Below the pieces are notes generated by a model. The model saw nothing but the letters and a program-made list of their open reading frames with translations, was not told where the DNA came from and made no database searches. From the NCBI GenBank assembly GCA_013372875.1, contig JABXIW010000007.1, positions 1-11,343 of the forward strand: DNA of 11,343 nucleotides, given 5' to 3'. Both the position numbers and the translations under genes were made by a program. The stretch's first letter is position 1. Each line of letters begins with the position of its first letter. Of this stretch, positions 1-5,515 are shown piece by piece. This stretch comes from Gammaproteobacteria bacterium. GTDB lineage: Bacteria > Pseudomonadota > Gammaproteobacteria > Enterobacterales > Kangiellaceae.

Positions 1-134
1 GGCGCGGTTGGATCAAAGCCTGCCTTAATGCGCATTTTCTTACCACTTTTCAAGCGCTCAATTAACTCTTCTTCGACCAGTATTTCGTCTGAACCACGCT
101 TGATTTCAGCTAATGCTTTGTCAAAATCTGTCAT
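1..134 (-). CDS. tyrS: Tyrosyl-tRNA synthetase, N-terminal 44 residues (partial)
   Basis: Cytoplasmic enzyme that charges tRNA-Tyr with tyrosine. Only the N-terminus lies in the window; the gene runs off the left edge. The reverse-strand reading starts [20 protein letters not shown] and continues through an acidic stretch, [13 protein letters not shown], to KAGFDPTA. That matches the opening of TyrZ/long-type bacterial TyrRS (IKRGxxEL-EEEL-KL-G-IDPTAPDLHLGH). The ATG is at 134-132, with a GAGG Shine-Dalgarno (140-143 on the plus strand) at good spacing. It is divergent from the M23 peptidase gene, the arrangement seen beside anmK in Pseudomonas-type genomes. The catalytic HIGH-like motif would lie just outside the window. 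Identification rests on this short segment plus context. Confidence 0.85.
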   Translation of the reverse strand, partial: MTDFDKALAEIKRGSDEILVEEELIERLKSGKKMRIKAGFDPTA

Positions 135-246
135 CTTTTCCTCAATCTTGGATCTTTGGGCTGTTTTTATCGGATTGGCGACTGATAAATGCTTGTACCA
201 TATTTGCTACAGAGCCATTCAGAGCGCTATTTGCCTTAATTCGGCA

Positions 247-274
247 AGGATAAACGATATTGCACAGGATGCAA
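247..274 (-). promoter_or_regulatory. Candidate sigma-70 promoter for tyrS
   Basis: Reading the minus strand, TTGCAT (274-269) is followed after 16 bases by TATCCT (252-247). These match four to five of six consensus positions at an acceptable spacing. Transcription would begin near 240, giving a leader of roughly 100 nt before the tyrS ATG. Two short inverted repeats overlap the element. This is assigned by eye only, and A+T-rich DNA often yields chance matches. Confidence 0.3.
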
Positions 275-414
275 TGAAATAATGTGCATTAGTACTAGAA
301 TTTTTACTCGATTAGCGCTATAAAATAGCAAGTTTTTCACATTTTTTAACAAAATAGCTTAAAACAAGCGTTTAATTGCCATTTTACAATTGATCATTCG
401 GGGAACAATGGTTA

Positions 415-443
415 TTGTGATGGCGCTTTGAATAAGCTGTAAA
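415..443 (+). promoter_or_regulatory. Candidate sigma-70 promoter for the M23 peptidase-anmK operon
   Basis: TTGTGA (415-420), a 17-base spacer, then TGTAAA (438-443). The expected start is near 450, leaving about 45 nt of leader to the chosen ATG at 494. The -35 overlaps the inverted repeat ACAAT-GGTT-ATTGT (405-418), which could bind a regulator. No equally good alternative was found closer to the gene. Confidence 0.4.
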
Positions 444-493
444 TATTTCTGACAACCTCTGATCGTGCCAGCTTGCTGGTGGAAGTGACATTG

Positions 494-1939
494 ATGATTA
501 ACAAAGATTTCAAAAACTTGAGTCGTAAGAAGAGCCTTTTTGCTCCTAAAAAGCGTTCTAAAAAGCCACTATTTGTCATGGTACTCGCTGCCGTTTCGAT
601 GGTTTCGGCTTACGCCTATTTAAAATCTCCTAGCGATCTAAGCACTTCAGAAGTTGAAACACTGGCTTTAATGCCAGTTACTGAGCAAGACTCAATTCAA
701 GAGCTGCCGATTGCTAAAAATGCTTTGGCGTTGGATATTGCAGCCGCCGATACTGAAGCTGCAACCTTGCTTACTCAAATCATTGAGCCAGAAACCGTTA
801 TTCCAACAACCAAGTGGAACAGCGTCGAAGTCAAAAAAGGCGATACTCTAGCGAAAATATTCCAGAATCAAGGTTATAGCGCTTCAGACTTACACTACTT
901 AATGAAGTCTGGCGATGATATTAAGGTGCTAAAGAAAATTCGTCCTGGTCACACGATCGAGTTTGCTCAAACCGAAGGCCAAGAAGGTTTTGAAAGCCTG
1001 CGTTACCCTTATAGCTTGAGCGAAACATTGGTTATCAATAAAACCGCCGACAAAGAATTCGCGACAGAGATCGAGCAAAAAGAAATTAGTTATCAACAGC
1101 GCTTTGCCACTGCAACGATCAATTCAAGTTTTTATAACGCAGGAATTGATGCGGGCTTACCTGATGGTGTCATTATGGAATTAGCGGGCGTTTTTGAATA
1201 TGACATCGACTTTGCCTTAGAAATTCGCAAGGGCGACTCTTTTGCGGTTTTATATCAAGAAAAGTTTATTGATGGTGAAAAAGTTGGTTATGGCGACATC
1301 TTGTCAGCCGAGTTCACCAATCAAGGTGACCAATATGCTGCCGTTCAATATACCGATGAAAAAGGCCGCACTGCCTATTACACTCCTGAAGGCAAAGCCT
1401 TACGCAAGTCCTTCTTACGCGCACCGCTAAAATTCAACTACGTTAGTTCGAACTTTAACCCTAAGCGTTTTCATCCGATCCAAAAACGCGTCAAGCCACA
1501 TCGTGGCGTTGACTATCGTGCCGCAACAGGCACCCCAGTTCGTGCTTCTGGCGATGGCCGCGTAGTTCGTTCTTCTTATGATAAATACAATGGTCATCAT
1601 GTGTTTGTACAGCATGGCAACAACATTGTGACTAAGTACTTACACTTCTCCAAACGCCGTGTTAAAAAGGGTGAGCGCGTCAAACAAGGCCAAATTATTG
1701 GTTATGTTGGCAATACCGGGATGTCGCAAGCACCGCACCTACATTACGAATTTGTGGTTAATGGAGTTCACCGCAATCCGCGCACGGTTAAACTACCGCA
1801 TGCAGCGCCAGTAGCTAAAAAAGAACTGCCTAGATTTAAAGAGCAGACCAAAGACTTGATTTCACAACTGGAATTCCAACGTGTGGAACATTTTGCTCGC
1901 TTGAATCTAAATCCAGAAAGCACTAAATTAAAGCAATAA
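494..1939 (+). CDS. M23 family metallopeptidase with OapA/LysM-like domain (MepM-type murein endopeptidase)
   Basis: Predicted inner-membrane-anchored zinc endopeptidase that cuts peptidoglycan cross-links in the periplasm (481 aa). A basic N-terminus precedes one membrane segment (about residues 25-43). A low-complexity linker follows, then an OapA-type LysM-like murein-binding domain (about 110-160, VEVKKGDTLAKIF), a middle domain, and the LytM/M23 catalytic domain (about 330-435). Visible zinc and catalytic residues are H336 and D340 (HRGVD), H384 (YLHF), and H415 with H417 (HLHYEF), so the enzyme looks active. I chose ATG 494 over TTG 473 because GGAAG (481-485) sits 8 bases upstream of the ATG and typical members start just before the basic/TM segment. 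anmK follows 21 bases later, probably in one operon. By domain order the closest E. coli relative is MepM (YebA); locus order matches the Pseudomonas tyrZ-M23-anmK cluster. Confidence 0.9.
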   Translation: MINKDFKNLSRKKSLFAPKKRSKKPLFVMVLAAVSMVSAYAYLKSPSDLSTSEVETLALMPVTEQDSIQELPIAKNALALDIAAADTEAATLLTQIIEPETVIPTTKWNSVEVKKGDTLAKIFQNQGYSASDLHYLMKSGDDIKVLKKIRPGHTIEFAQTEGQEGFESLRYPYSLSETLVINKTADKEFATEIEQKEISYQQRFATATINSSFYNAGIDAGLPDGVIMELAGVFEYDIDFALEIRKGDSFAVLYQEKFIDGEKVGYGDILSAEFTNQGDQYAAVQYTDEKGRTAYYTPEGKALRKSFLRAPLKFNYVSSNFNPKRFHPIQKRVKPHRGVDYRAATGTPVRASGDGRVVRSSYDKYNGHHVFVQHGNNIVTKYLHFSKRRVKKGERVKQGQIIGYVGNTGMSQAPHLHYEFVVNGVHRNPRTVKLPHAAPVAKKELPRFKEQTKDLISQLEFQRVEHFARLNLNPESTKLKQ

Positions 1940-1960
1940 TTTAGTCACACACAAAATCTT

Positions 1961-3082
1961 ATGGCTTATTTTATTGGACTGATGTCAGGCACCAGTGTGG
2001 ATGGCATTGATGCTGTGGTGTGTGCTATTGATTCCGATATCAAGAATAATAAGGTGCGCTTGGTCGAATCCTTATGTTTCCCTATTCCGCTAAAACTCCA
2101 AAGCTCCATTCATCAGATTGCTAATAAACATTATCAAGCTGATCCGATTGAAATGATGGGACATTTAGATGTGGAAATTGGTCAACTGCTTTCCAACGCA
2201 GTAGATGCTTTACTCGACAAAGCCAAATTAAGTGCCGAGCAAATTACCGCGATTGGCTCACACGGCCAAACCATTCGCCATATTCCTGAACACCATCAAG
2301 CCTTTACTCTGCAAATTGGCGATCCCAATATCATTGCCGCTAACACAGGGATAGATACGGTTGCCGACTTTAGAAGACGTGATATGGCTTTTGGTGGTCA
2401 AGGCGCGCCTTTAGTGCCAGCCTTCCATCAAATGGTTTTTGCTGATTCGGATACAAATCGCGTGATTGCCAATCTTGGCGGCATCGCCAATATCTCGGTT
2501 TTAGCCGATAGTAGCGAAGTAATTGGCTATGATACAGGGCCTGCCAATACCCTAATGGATCAATGGATCAAGAAACATCTTGATAAGGATTTTGATCTGA
2601 ATGGTGATTGGGCCAAAAGCGGTCAATTAGATAATAATTTATTAGAAGCCATGCTGGCCGATCCCTACTTTTCGCAACAAGCACCCAAAAGCACTGGCCG
2701 TGAATATTTTAATCTCGAATGGCTAGCTCAATTCAAGCCCGAAGCATATCCGCCAGAAGATGTGCAAAGAACCTTGTTAGAATTAACCGCGCAAACCCTA
2801 GCTGATGCGATTGATGGTCATCTAGATCAAGGTGAAATTTATTTATGTGGTGGCGGTGCCCATAACGATTATCTAGTCGAGCGTATCAAAACCTTGATCC
2901 CAAAGTTCACTATCGATTCCACTTATGCTTTGGGCATTGATCCCGATTGGGTCGAAGCCTCAGCTTTTGCTTGGCTGGCTTATCGCACTATTAATCGCCT
3001 GCCAGGCAACCTAGAATCGGTTACTGGTGCTTCCGAAGCCACTATTTTAGGCGCCATCTACCCGACAGCCAAAAAGTTGTAA
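1961..3082 (+). CDS. anmK: Anhydro-N-acetylmuramic acid kinase
   Basis: Cytoplasmic murein-recycling enzyme. It hydrates and phosphorylates 1,6-anhydroMurNAc to MurNAc-6-phosphate using ATP. The 373-residue length is normal. Family motifs are intact: GLMSGTSVDGIDAV at residues 6-19 (phosphate loop), GSHGQTIRH, NLGGIANIS, GYDTGPANTLMD with likely catalytic D191, CGGGAHNDYL, and DPDWVEASAFAWLA with E332. No strong Shine-Dalgarno precedes the ATG, and the gene begins 21 bases after the M23 peptidase stop, so co-transcription and perhaps translational coupling are likely. The pairing makes sense because the upstream hydrolase remodels murein and AnmK recovers the released sugar. No clear terminator follows. 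In Pseudomonas erpA comes next, but here a cluster of small regulators takes its place. Confidence 0.96.
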   Translation: MAYFIGLMSGTSVDGIDAVVCAIDSDIKNNKVRLVESLCFPIPLKLQSSIHQIANKHYQADPIEMMGHLDVEIGQLLSNAVDALLDKAKLSAEQITAIGSHGQTIRHIPEHHQAFTLQIGDPNIIAANTGIDTVADFRRRDMAFGGQGAPLVPAFHQMVFADSDTNRVIANLGGIANISVLADSSEVIGYDTGPANTLMDQWIKKHLDKDFDLNGDWAKSGQLDNNLLEAMLADPYFSQQAPKSTGREYFNLEWLAQFKPEAYPPEDVQRTLLELTAQTLADAIDGHLDQGEIYLCGGGAHNDYLVERIKTLIPKFTIDSTYALGIDPDWVEASAFAWLAYRTINRLPGNLESVTGASEATILGAIYPTAKKL

Positions 3083-3139
3083 GTCTTATATCTTATTGCT
3101 TTTAAACGTTTTTATTGAAAGTGTCCTGATGCTTTCGCA

Positions 3140-3188
3140 TTGCTGTCGTGGTTTATGCCATAATAATTTTTCACACTAGGTTCCAACA
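3140..3188 (+). promoter_or_regulatory. Putative promoter and shared leader motif of HTH-2TM copy A
   Basis: This segment aligns with the region upstream of copy B. CGTGGT occurs at 3147-3152, an ATAATAAT tract at 3160-3167 (candidate -10), then the 11-mer AGGTTCCAACA at 3178-3188, followed by CTAACG at 3196-3201. TTGCTG at 3140 with AATAAT at 3162 gives a 16-base spacer. Sharing across the two copies supports function, or only a recent common origin by duplication. The 11-mer lies where the transcript would begin, so it could be an operator or an RNA leader element. Confidence 0.35.
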
Positions 3189-3219
3189 AACAACGCTAAC
3201 GACAAAGTTATTTAAAGCT

Positions 3220-3711
3220 ATGTTAATTAAGAAATTAAGGTTACAAAGAGGCTGGTCGCAAGAGCAACTCGCAGAAATCAGCGGTTTAAGCTCAAGAACC
3301 ATCCAAAGGATCGAGCGTGGTGAAAATGCCAGCTTAGAAACCCTAAAATCGTTAGCGTCTGTTTTTGAAGTCGATGTGTCAGATTTAACTGACCATTATA
3401 AAATTCAAGAGCATGAGGAACCCGTGATGCAAGACGATACCAAACTCACCTATGACGAAGCCAAAGCCATAGAAGAGGTCAAAGAAATTAAAGGCTTTTA
3501 TTTACACTTAGGGGTATTTATTTTCTTGGTACCTTTTCTTATTGGAATTAACCTTTTAACCAGCCCGCAATACCATTGGTTTTGGTGGCCAATCTTAGGA
3601 CTATCATTCGGGCTAGTCGCACATGGAGTCAGTCTATTTGTAAACTCCAGCGCTTTCGGTGCGAACTGGGAAAAGCGCCAGATTGAAAAACGACTGGGGC
3701 GAAAACTATAA
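3220..3711 (+). CDS. XRE-family HTH regulator fused to a 2TM membrane domain (copy A)
   Basis: Predicted membrane-tethered transcription factor, 163 aa. Residues 1-60 form a Cro/C1-type helix-turn-helix (WSQEQLAEISGLSSRTIQRIERGE, positions 12-35). A charged linker follows (61-92, containing TYDEAKAIEEVKEIKGF), then a two-helix membrane hairpin (about 94-114 and 121-141) and a conserved amphipathic tail, WEKRQIEKRLGRKL. The back half fits the 2TM domain family. I start at ATG 3220, not the earlier in-frame GTG at 3148: the shorter form has exactly the length and N-terminus of copy B, and the extension overlaps the putative promoter. The Shine-Dalgarno at this ATG is poor. An internal GAGGAA (3415) precedes an in-frame ATG (3427, M70). 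Target genes and signal are unknown; autoregulation is plausible from the shared leader. Confidence 0.85.
   Translation: MLIKKLRLQRGWSQEQLAEISGLSSRTIQRIERGENASLETLKSLASVFEVDVSDLTDHYKIQEHEEPVMQDDTKLTYDEAKAIEEVKEIKGFYLHLGVFIFLVPFLIGINLLTSPQYHWFWWPILGLSFGLVAHGVSLFVNSSAFGANWEKRQIEKRLGRKL
3415..3429 (+). promoter_or_regulatory. Internal ribosome-binding site and ATG in copy A
   Basis: GAGGAA (3415-3420) lies six bases before an in-frame ATG (3427-3429, Met70). It is a better Shine-Dalgarno than the one before the full-length start. Initiation here would yield a 94-residue product lacking the HTH but keeping the linker, both membrane helices and the basic tail. The same arrangement recurs at the same residue in copy B. 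Use in vivo is inferred; the bases also encode the conserved Glu-Glu pair. Confidence 0.4.
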
Positions 3712-3735
3712 CGCTTCATAATTAAATACAGATCT

Positions 3736-3762
3736 AGGCGCTATCATCAGCGCCTTTTCTTT
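3736..3762 (+). terminator. Rho-independent terminator after HTH-2TM copy A
   Basis: A perfect 7-bp stem, AGGCGCT (3736-3742) with AGCGCCT (3749-3755), closes a six-base loop ATCATC and runs into TTTTCTTT. It lies 25 bases after the copy A stop, so copies A and B are probably separate transcription units. Confidence 0.8.
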
Positions 3763-3876
3763 GCCCTTGCAACGCCTATCACTCCAATTTTAGCAGCTTA
3801 GAGCCCTCTCTCAGTACGCCAAAGCCCTGACATTATCCTAGCTATCTTATTGATTTTATTAAGCTGTCAGTATTAT

Positions 3877-3932
3877 TTCGTTAGTTTGGCGTGGTAACTG
3901 TGATACTATTTCGCAACACTTAGGTTCCAACA
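3877..3932 (+). promoter_or_regulatory. Putative promoter and shared leader motif of HTH-2TM copy B
   Basis: The region aligns with the upstream region of copy A. It has CGTGGT at 3890-3895, ATACTATT at 3903-3910 as a candidate -10, and the identical 11-mer AGGTTCCAACA at 3922-3932. CGTTAG (3879-3884) and CTAACG (3937-3942) form an inverted pair flanking the block; only CTAACG is kept in copy A. The -35 is poor, so an activator or weak promoter is possible. Confidence 0.35.
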
Positions 3933-3951
3933 GACACTAACGCAAAATAAG

Positions 3952-4443
3952 ATGTTAATTAAGAAATTACGACTTCAAAAAAGCTGGTCTCAAGAGCAAC
4001 TTGCAGATATTAGCGGTTTAAGTACTCGCACCATTCAGCGCATCGAACGTGGTGAAAATGCTAGTTACGAAACTCTAAAATCTCTAGCGTCAGTGTTTGA
4101 AATTGATGTTACTGAACTCACAGAACATTACCTACTTCAACGCAAAGAGGAACCTATTATGCAAGCAGATACTAAGCTCACCTATGACGAAGCAAAGGCC
4201 ATTGAGAAAGTAAAAGAAATCAAAGGGCTTTATATCCACTTAATTATTTTCGCTTTAGTCATTTCAGCCCTGTGGATCCTAAACTTAACGACCTCGCCGC
4301 GTGTTATCTGGGCTTGGTGGCCGACATTCGGTTGGGGCATTGGTGTTGCTGGTCACGCCATAGGCGTTTTAGACTTACCGTTTCTGTTCGGCGCTGAATG
4401 GGAAAAGAAGCAGATTGAAAAAAGACTAGGAAGGAAACTGTAA
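3952..4443 (+). CDS. XRE-family HTH regulator fused to a 2TM membrane domain (copy B)
   Basis: A tandem paralog of the preceding gene with the same 163-residue length and no gaps in alignment. By hand count about 76 of the first 92 residues match copy A. Only about 33 of the last 71 match, the differences concentrating in the membrane helices. The recognition segment (TRTIQRIERGE) and the tail (QIEKRLGRKL) are essentially unchanged. Both copies therefore probably bind the same or similar DNA sites but differ in what the membrane part senses or contacts. The start at ATG 3952 has only a weak upstream AATAAG. An internal GAGGAA with an ATG at Met70 is conserved. The gene converges on the mini-XRE gene with four bases between the two stop codons and no U-tract terminator of its own. 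Confidence 0.85.
   Translation: MLIKKLRLQKSWSQEQLADISGLSTRTIQRIERGENASYETLKSLASVFEIDVTELTEHYLLQRKEEPIMQADTKLTYDEAKAIEKVKEIKGLYIHLIIFALVISALWILNLTTSPRVIWAWWPTFGWGIGVAGHAIGVLDLPFLFGAEWEKKQIEKRLGRKL
4147..4161 (+). promoter_or_regulatory. Internal ribosome-binding site and ATG in copy B
   Basis: GAGGAA (4147-4152) is six bases before in-frame ATG 4159-4161 (Met70), duplicating the arrangement in copy A although flanking bases have diverged. A membrane-only 94-residue product could be made. This is inference; protein-level constraint on the Glu-Glu-Pro-x-Met-Gln linker would produce the same conservation. Confidence 0.4.
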
Positions 4444-4447
4444 TTCA

Positions 4448-4657
4448 TTAATCCGTTAGTTCAATTAAATCGCCAGGCTCACAATCAAGAGCCTGGCAAA
4501 TTGCCACCAAAGTAGTAAATCTAATGGCTCTCGCTTTACCATTTTTCAGTTTGCATAGATTGGCGTAACTGATACCTACTCTTTTCGAGAGCTCAACTAA
4601 AGTCATGCTTTTCCTCAAAAGCAACAAATCCAAGTTTATTTTAACGATTCTAGACAT
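4448..4657 (-). CDS. Mini XRE-type transcriptional regulator (HTH_26/YozG-like)
   Basis: Small cytoplasmic DNA-binding protein, 69 aa, almost entirely one Cro/C1-type helix-turn-helix. The scaffold helices are followed by MTLVELSKRVGISYANLCKL (residues 18-37), and the C-terminus is CQALDCEPGDLIELTD. That ending is typical of the YozG/HTH_26 group, whose members often neighbour a small membrane protein. The ATG is at 4657-4655; no clear Shine-Dalgarno is visible, so it may be translated from a short or leaderless message. A perfect TATAAT (minus strand, 4693-4688) lies about 30 bases upstream. It is divergent from a tiny membrane protein gene, with an inverted repeat between the two, which suggests paired regulation. 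Its 3' coding end contains a strong stem-loop. Confidence 0.85.
   Translation of the reverse strand: MSRIVKINLDLLLLRKSMTLVELSKRVGISYANLCKLKNGKARAIRFTTLVAICQALDCEPGDLIELTD
4472..4505. repeat. Strong stem-loop inside the 3' end of the mini-XRE gene
   Basis: GCCAGGCTC (4472-4480) pairs perfectly with GAGCCTGGC (4489-4497) around an eight-base loop. It overlaps a second palindrome, GGCAA-A-TTGCC (4495-4505). There is no U tract on either side, so it is not a classical terminator. It lies where the copy B transcript and the mini-XRE transcript converge and could act as an RNA 3' end or transcription pause. Confidence 0.5.
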
Positions 4658-4687
4658 TTAGAAGTGTTTGAGTCTTAATTTATACTC

Positions 4688-4693
4688 ATTATA
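4688..4693 (-). promoter_or_regulatory. Consensus -10 box upstream of the mini-XRE gene
   Basis: A perfect TATAAT on the minus strand, 30 bases before the ATG. No convincing -35 is present at 16-18 bases, so activation or an extended -10 may be needed. The inverted repeat at 4709-4735 covers the place where the -35 should be, consistent with an operator. Confidence 0.4.
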
Positions 4694-4708
4694 TATTGTT
4701 TTACGATA

Positions 4709-4735
4709 CAAATATATTGATAAACGATATATTTG
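4709..4735. repeat. Perfect inverted repeat, candidate operator in the divergent promoter region
   Basis: CAAATATAT (4709-4717) and ATATATTTG (4727-4735) are exact inverted arms separated by nine bases. They sit in the A+T-rich gap between the divergent mini-XRE and small membrane genes. Arm centres are 18 bases apart, a spacing compatible with a dimeric HTH regulator. Low base complexity means chance cannot be excluded. Confidence 0.45.
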
Positions 4736-4773
4736 ATGATTTAATTAATAAAAATCACCAAACCACATATATC

Positions 4774-4977
4774 ATGAGTATCGACATAACCTTTATTTTC
4801 TTTTTTGTAGGGATCTTCGCTATCCTAATGGGATTTCTTTGCTATTACCTTGGCAAGAGAAAAACTGAAAATCCTGTAATTGCAGGCGTCCTAGGTTTCT
4901 TTTTATCTTTTATCCCAATTTTAGGATTAATCTATTTGATTATTCTTGTGGTAAAAAACGACGTCGATACGGTATAA
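4774..4977 (+). CDS. Small two-helix membrane protein of unknown function
   Basis: A 67-residue, strongly hydrophobic protein. Helix 1 is at about residues 5-25 (ITFIFFFVGIFAILMGFLCY), then a short basic turn GKRKTEN (27-33), and helix 2 at about 36-59 (AGVLGFFLSFIPILGLIYLI), ending in an acidic tail. I chose ATG 4774; an in-frame TTG at 4696 would add 26 polar residues and cover the inverted repeat. Neither start has a good Shine-Dalgarno, so the start is uncertain. It is divergent from the mini-XRE regulator and followed 13 bases later by a terminator, making it a single-gene unit. Small membrane proteins beside YozG-like regulators are a known pairing, but I do not recognise this family. 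A regulator-binding partner or stress-response peptide are both possible. Confidence 0.65.
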   Translation: MSIDITFIFFFVGIFAILMGFLCYYLGKRKTENPVIAGVLGFFLSFIPILGLIYLIILVVKNDVDTV

Positions 4978-4985
4978 AAACTTCA

Positions 4986-5038
4986 GACACAAAAAAGGCG
5001 CTAACTCATTAAGAGCAGCGCCTTTTTTATTTGGTGTC
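4986..5038. terminator. Bidirectional rho-independent terminator between the small membrane gene and rpmE
   Basis: AAAAAAGGCGCT (4991-5002) pairs perfectly with AGCGCCTTTTTT (5017-5028) around a 14-base loop. An outer GACAC/GTGTC pair (4986-4990, 5034-5038) extends the hairpin. The T tract on one strand and A tract on the other let it stop transcripts of both converging genes. Confidence 0.85.
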
Positions 5039-5057
5039 TTAAAAAATAATCGCTAAA

Positions 5058-5267
5058 TTACTTTAAAGAACGGCTACCAAAACGCTTACGGAAGCGGTCA
5101 ACACGGCCACCAGTATCAAGCATTTTTTGCTTACCAGTGAAGAATGGGTGACAAGCTGAACATACGTCCAAGTTCAAGTCGCCGCCAGTTGAACCAACTT
5201 CAATTACGTTGCCGCAGCTGCAAGTTGCTTTGATAGTTTTGTATTCTGGATGGATATCAGTTTTCAT
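5058..5267 (-). CDS. rpmE: 50S ribosomal protein L31, zinc-binding (C+) form
   Basis: Ribosomal large-subunit protein at the central protuberance, 70 aa. It starts [10 protein letters not shown] and continues TCSCGN with Cys16 and Cys18, then [13 protein letters not shown] with Cys36 and Cys39. These four cysteines are those of the zinc-containing L31 type; the paralogous zinc-free form lacks them. I use ATG 5267, since the family begins MK-DIHP, and not an in-frame upstream start at 5297. The message ends at the bidirectional hairpin downstream. In E. coli rpmE is directly divergent from priA; here an extra membrane-protein gene lies between them. Confidence 0.97.
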   Translation of the reverse strand: MKTDIHPEYKTIKATCSCGNVIEVGSTGGDLNLDVCSACHPFFTGKQKMLDTGGRVDRFRKRFGSRSLK

Positions 5268-5435
5268 AGTCTTAGATCTCATTTTGGGAATCGCCATCTG
5301 GGCTATAAAGTCTGCATTTATTGAACAGGCTTTATGCCAAACACGATTCGAGTACTTTCAAATTCGAGCGGCGATCATACGCTTGAGCTACAGCAAGATC
5401 AAGTGTTTAGATATTAAGCTGCTGTAAGCAAGAAT

Positions 5436-5460
5436 AAAAAAAGCGGTCAAAGACCGCTTT
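5436..5460 (-). terminator. Rho-independent terminator of the four-helix membrane protein gene
   Basis: On the minus strand a perfect 9-bp stem, AAAGCGGTC/GACCGCTTT (5460-5440), closes a three-base loop and ends in seven U (5442-5436). It lies about 55 bases after the stop of the 5516-5836 gene and isolates it from rpmE. Confidence 0.85.
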
Positions 5461-5515
5461 CAAGGTATAACTTATTGTTATTATTAGTATTTATTTTTAA
5501 TTTTATTCGTCCGGC

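Larger units (their letters stand above)
135..493. other. Divergent intergenic region between tyrS and the M23 peptidase gene
   Basis: About 360 bases with no credible gene. The only sizeable reading frame here (plus strand from 28) runs antisense into tyrS and has no family resemblance. The stretch is A+T-rich and holds candidate promoters for both flanking genes, listed separately. It also has several short inverted repeats: TTGCC at 231-235 with GGCAA at 243-247; TTGCA at 260-264 with TGCAA at 270-274; GCTAT/ATAGC at 317-329; and ACAAT/ATTGT at 405-418. No RNA gene or riboswitch was recognised. Confidence 0.6.

Noticed and set aside
28..282. 84-codon open frame on the plus strand at the left end
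   Set aside because: It is antisense to the tyrS start and its promoter region, has no family resemblance and no ribosome-binding site.
473..493. Upstream TTG start for the M23 peptidase
   Set aside because: ATG 494 has a well-spaced GGAAG, and the seven extra residues add nothing to the expected N-terminal anchor.
3117..3136. GAAAG/CTTTC hairpin as an anmK terminator
   Set aside because: The stem is only five pairs with a ten-base loop and no T run.
3148..3219. 24-residue N-terminal extension of HTH-2TM copy A
   Set aside because: Copy B lacks any counterpart, the extension overlaps the shared promoter/leader block, and ATG 3220 gives identical lengths for both paralogs.
4696..4773. TTG-initiated extension of the small membrane protein
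   Set aside because: It crosses the inverted repeat, is polar and A+T-driven, and places the start inside the likely promoter. I keep ATG 4774, although the true start is not certain.
4660..4780. A+T-rich block as a replication origin
   Set aside because: There are no DnaA-box cluster or iteron repeats; it is best explained as a divergent promoter region with one inverted repeat.
5209..5427. 72-codon plus-strand frame over the rpmE 5' end
   Set aside because: It overlaps L31 coding and promoter sequence antisense, and there is no recognisable domain or Shine-Dalgarno.
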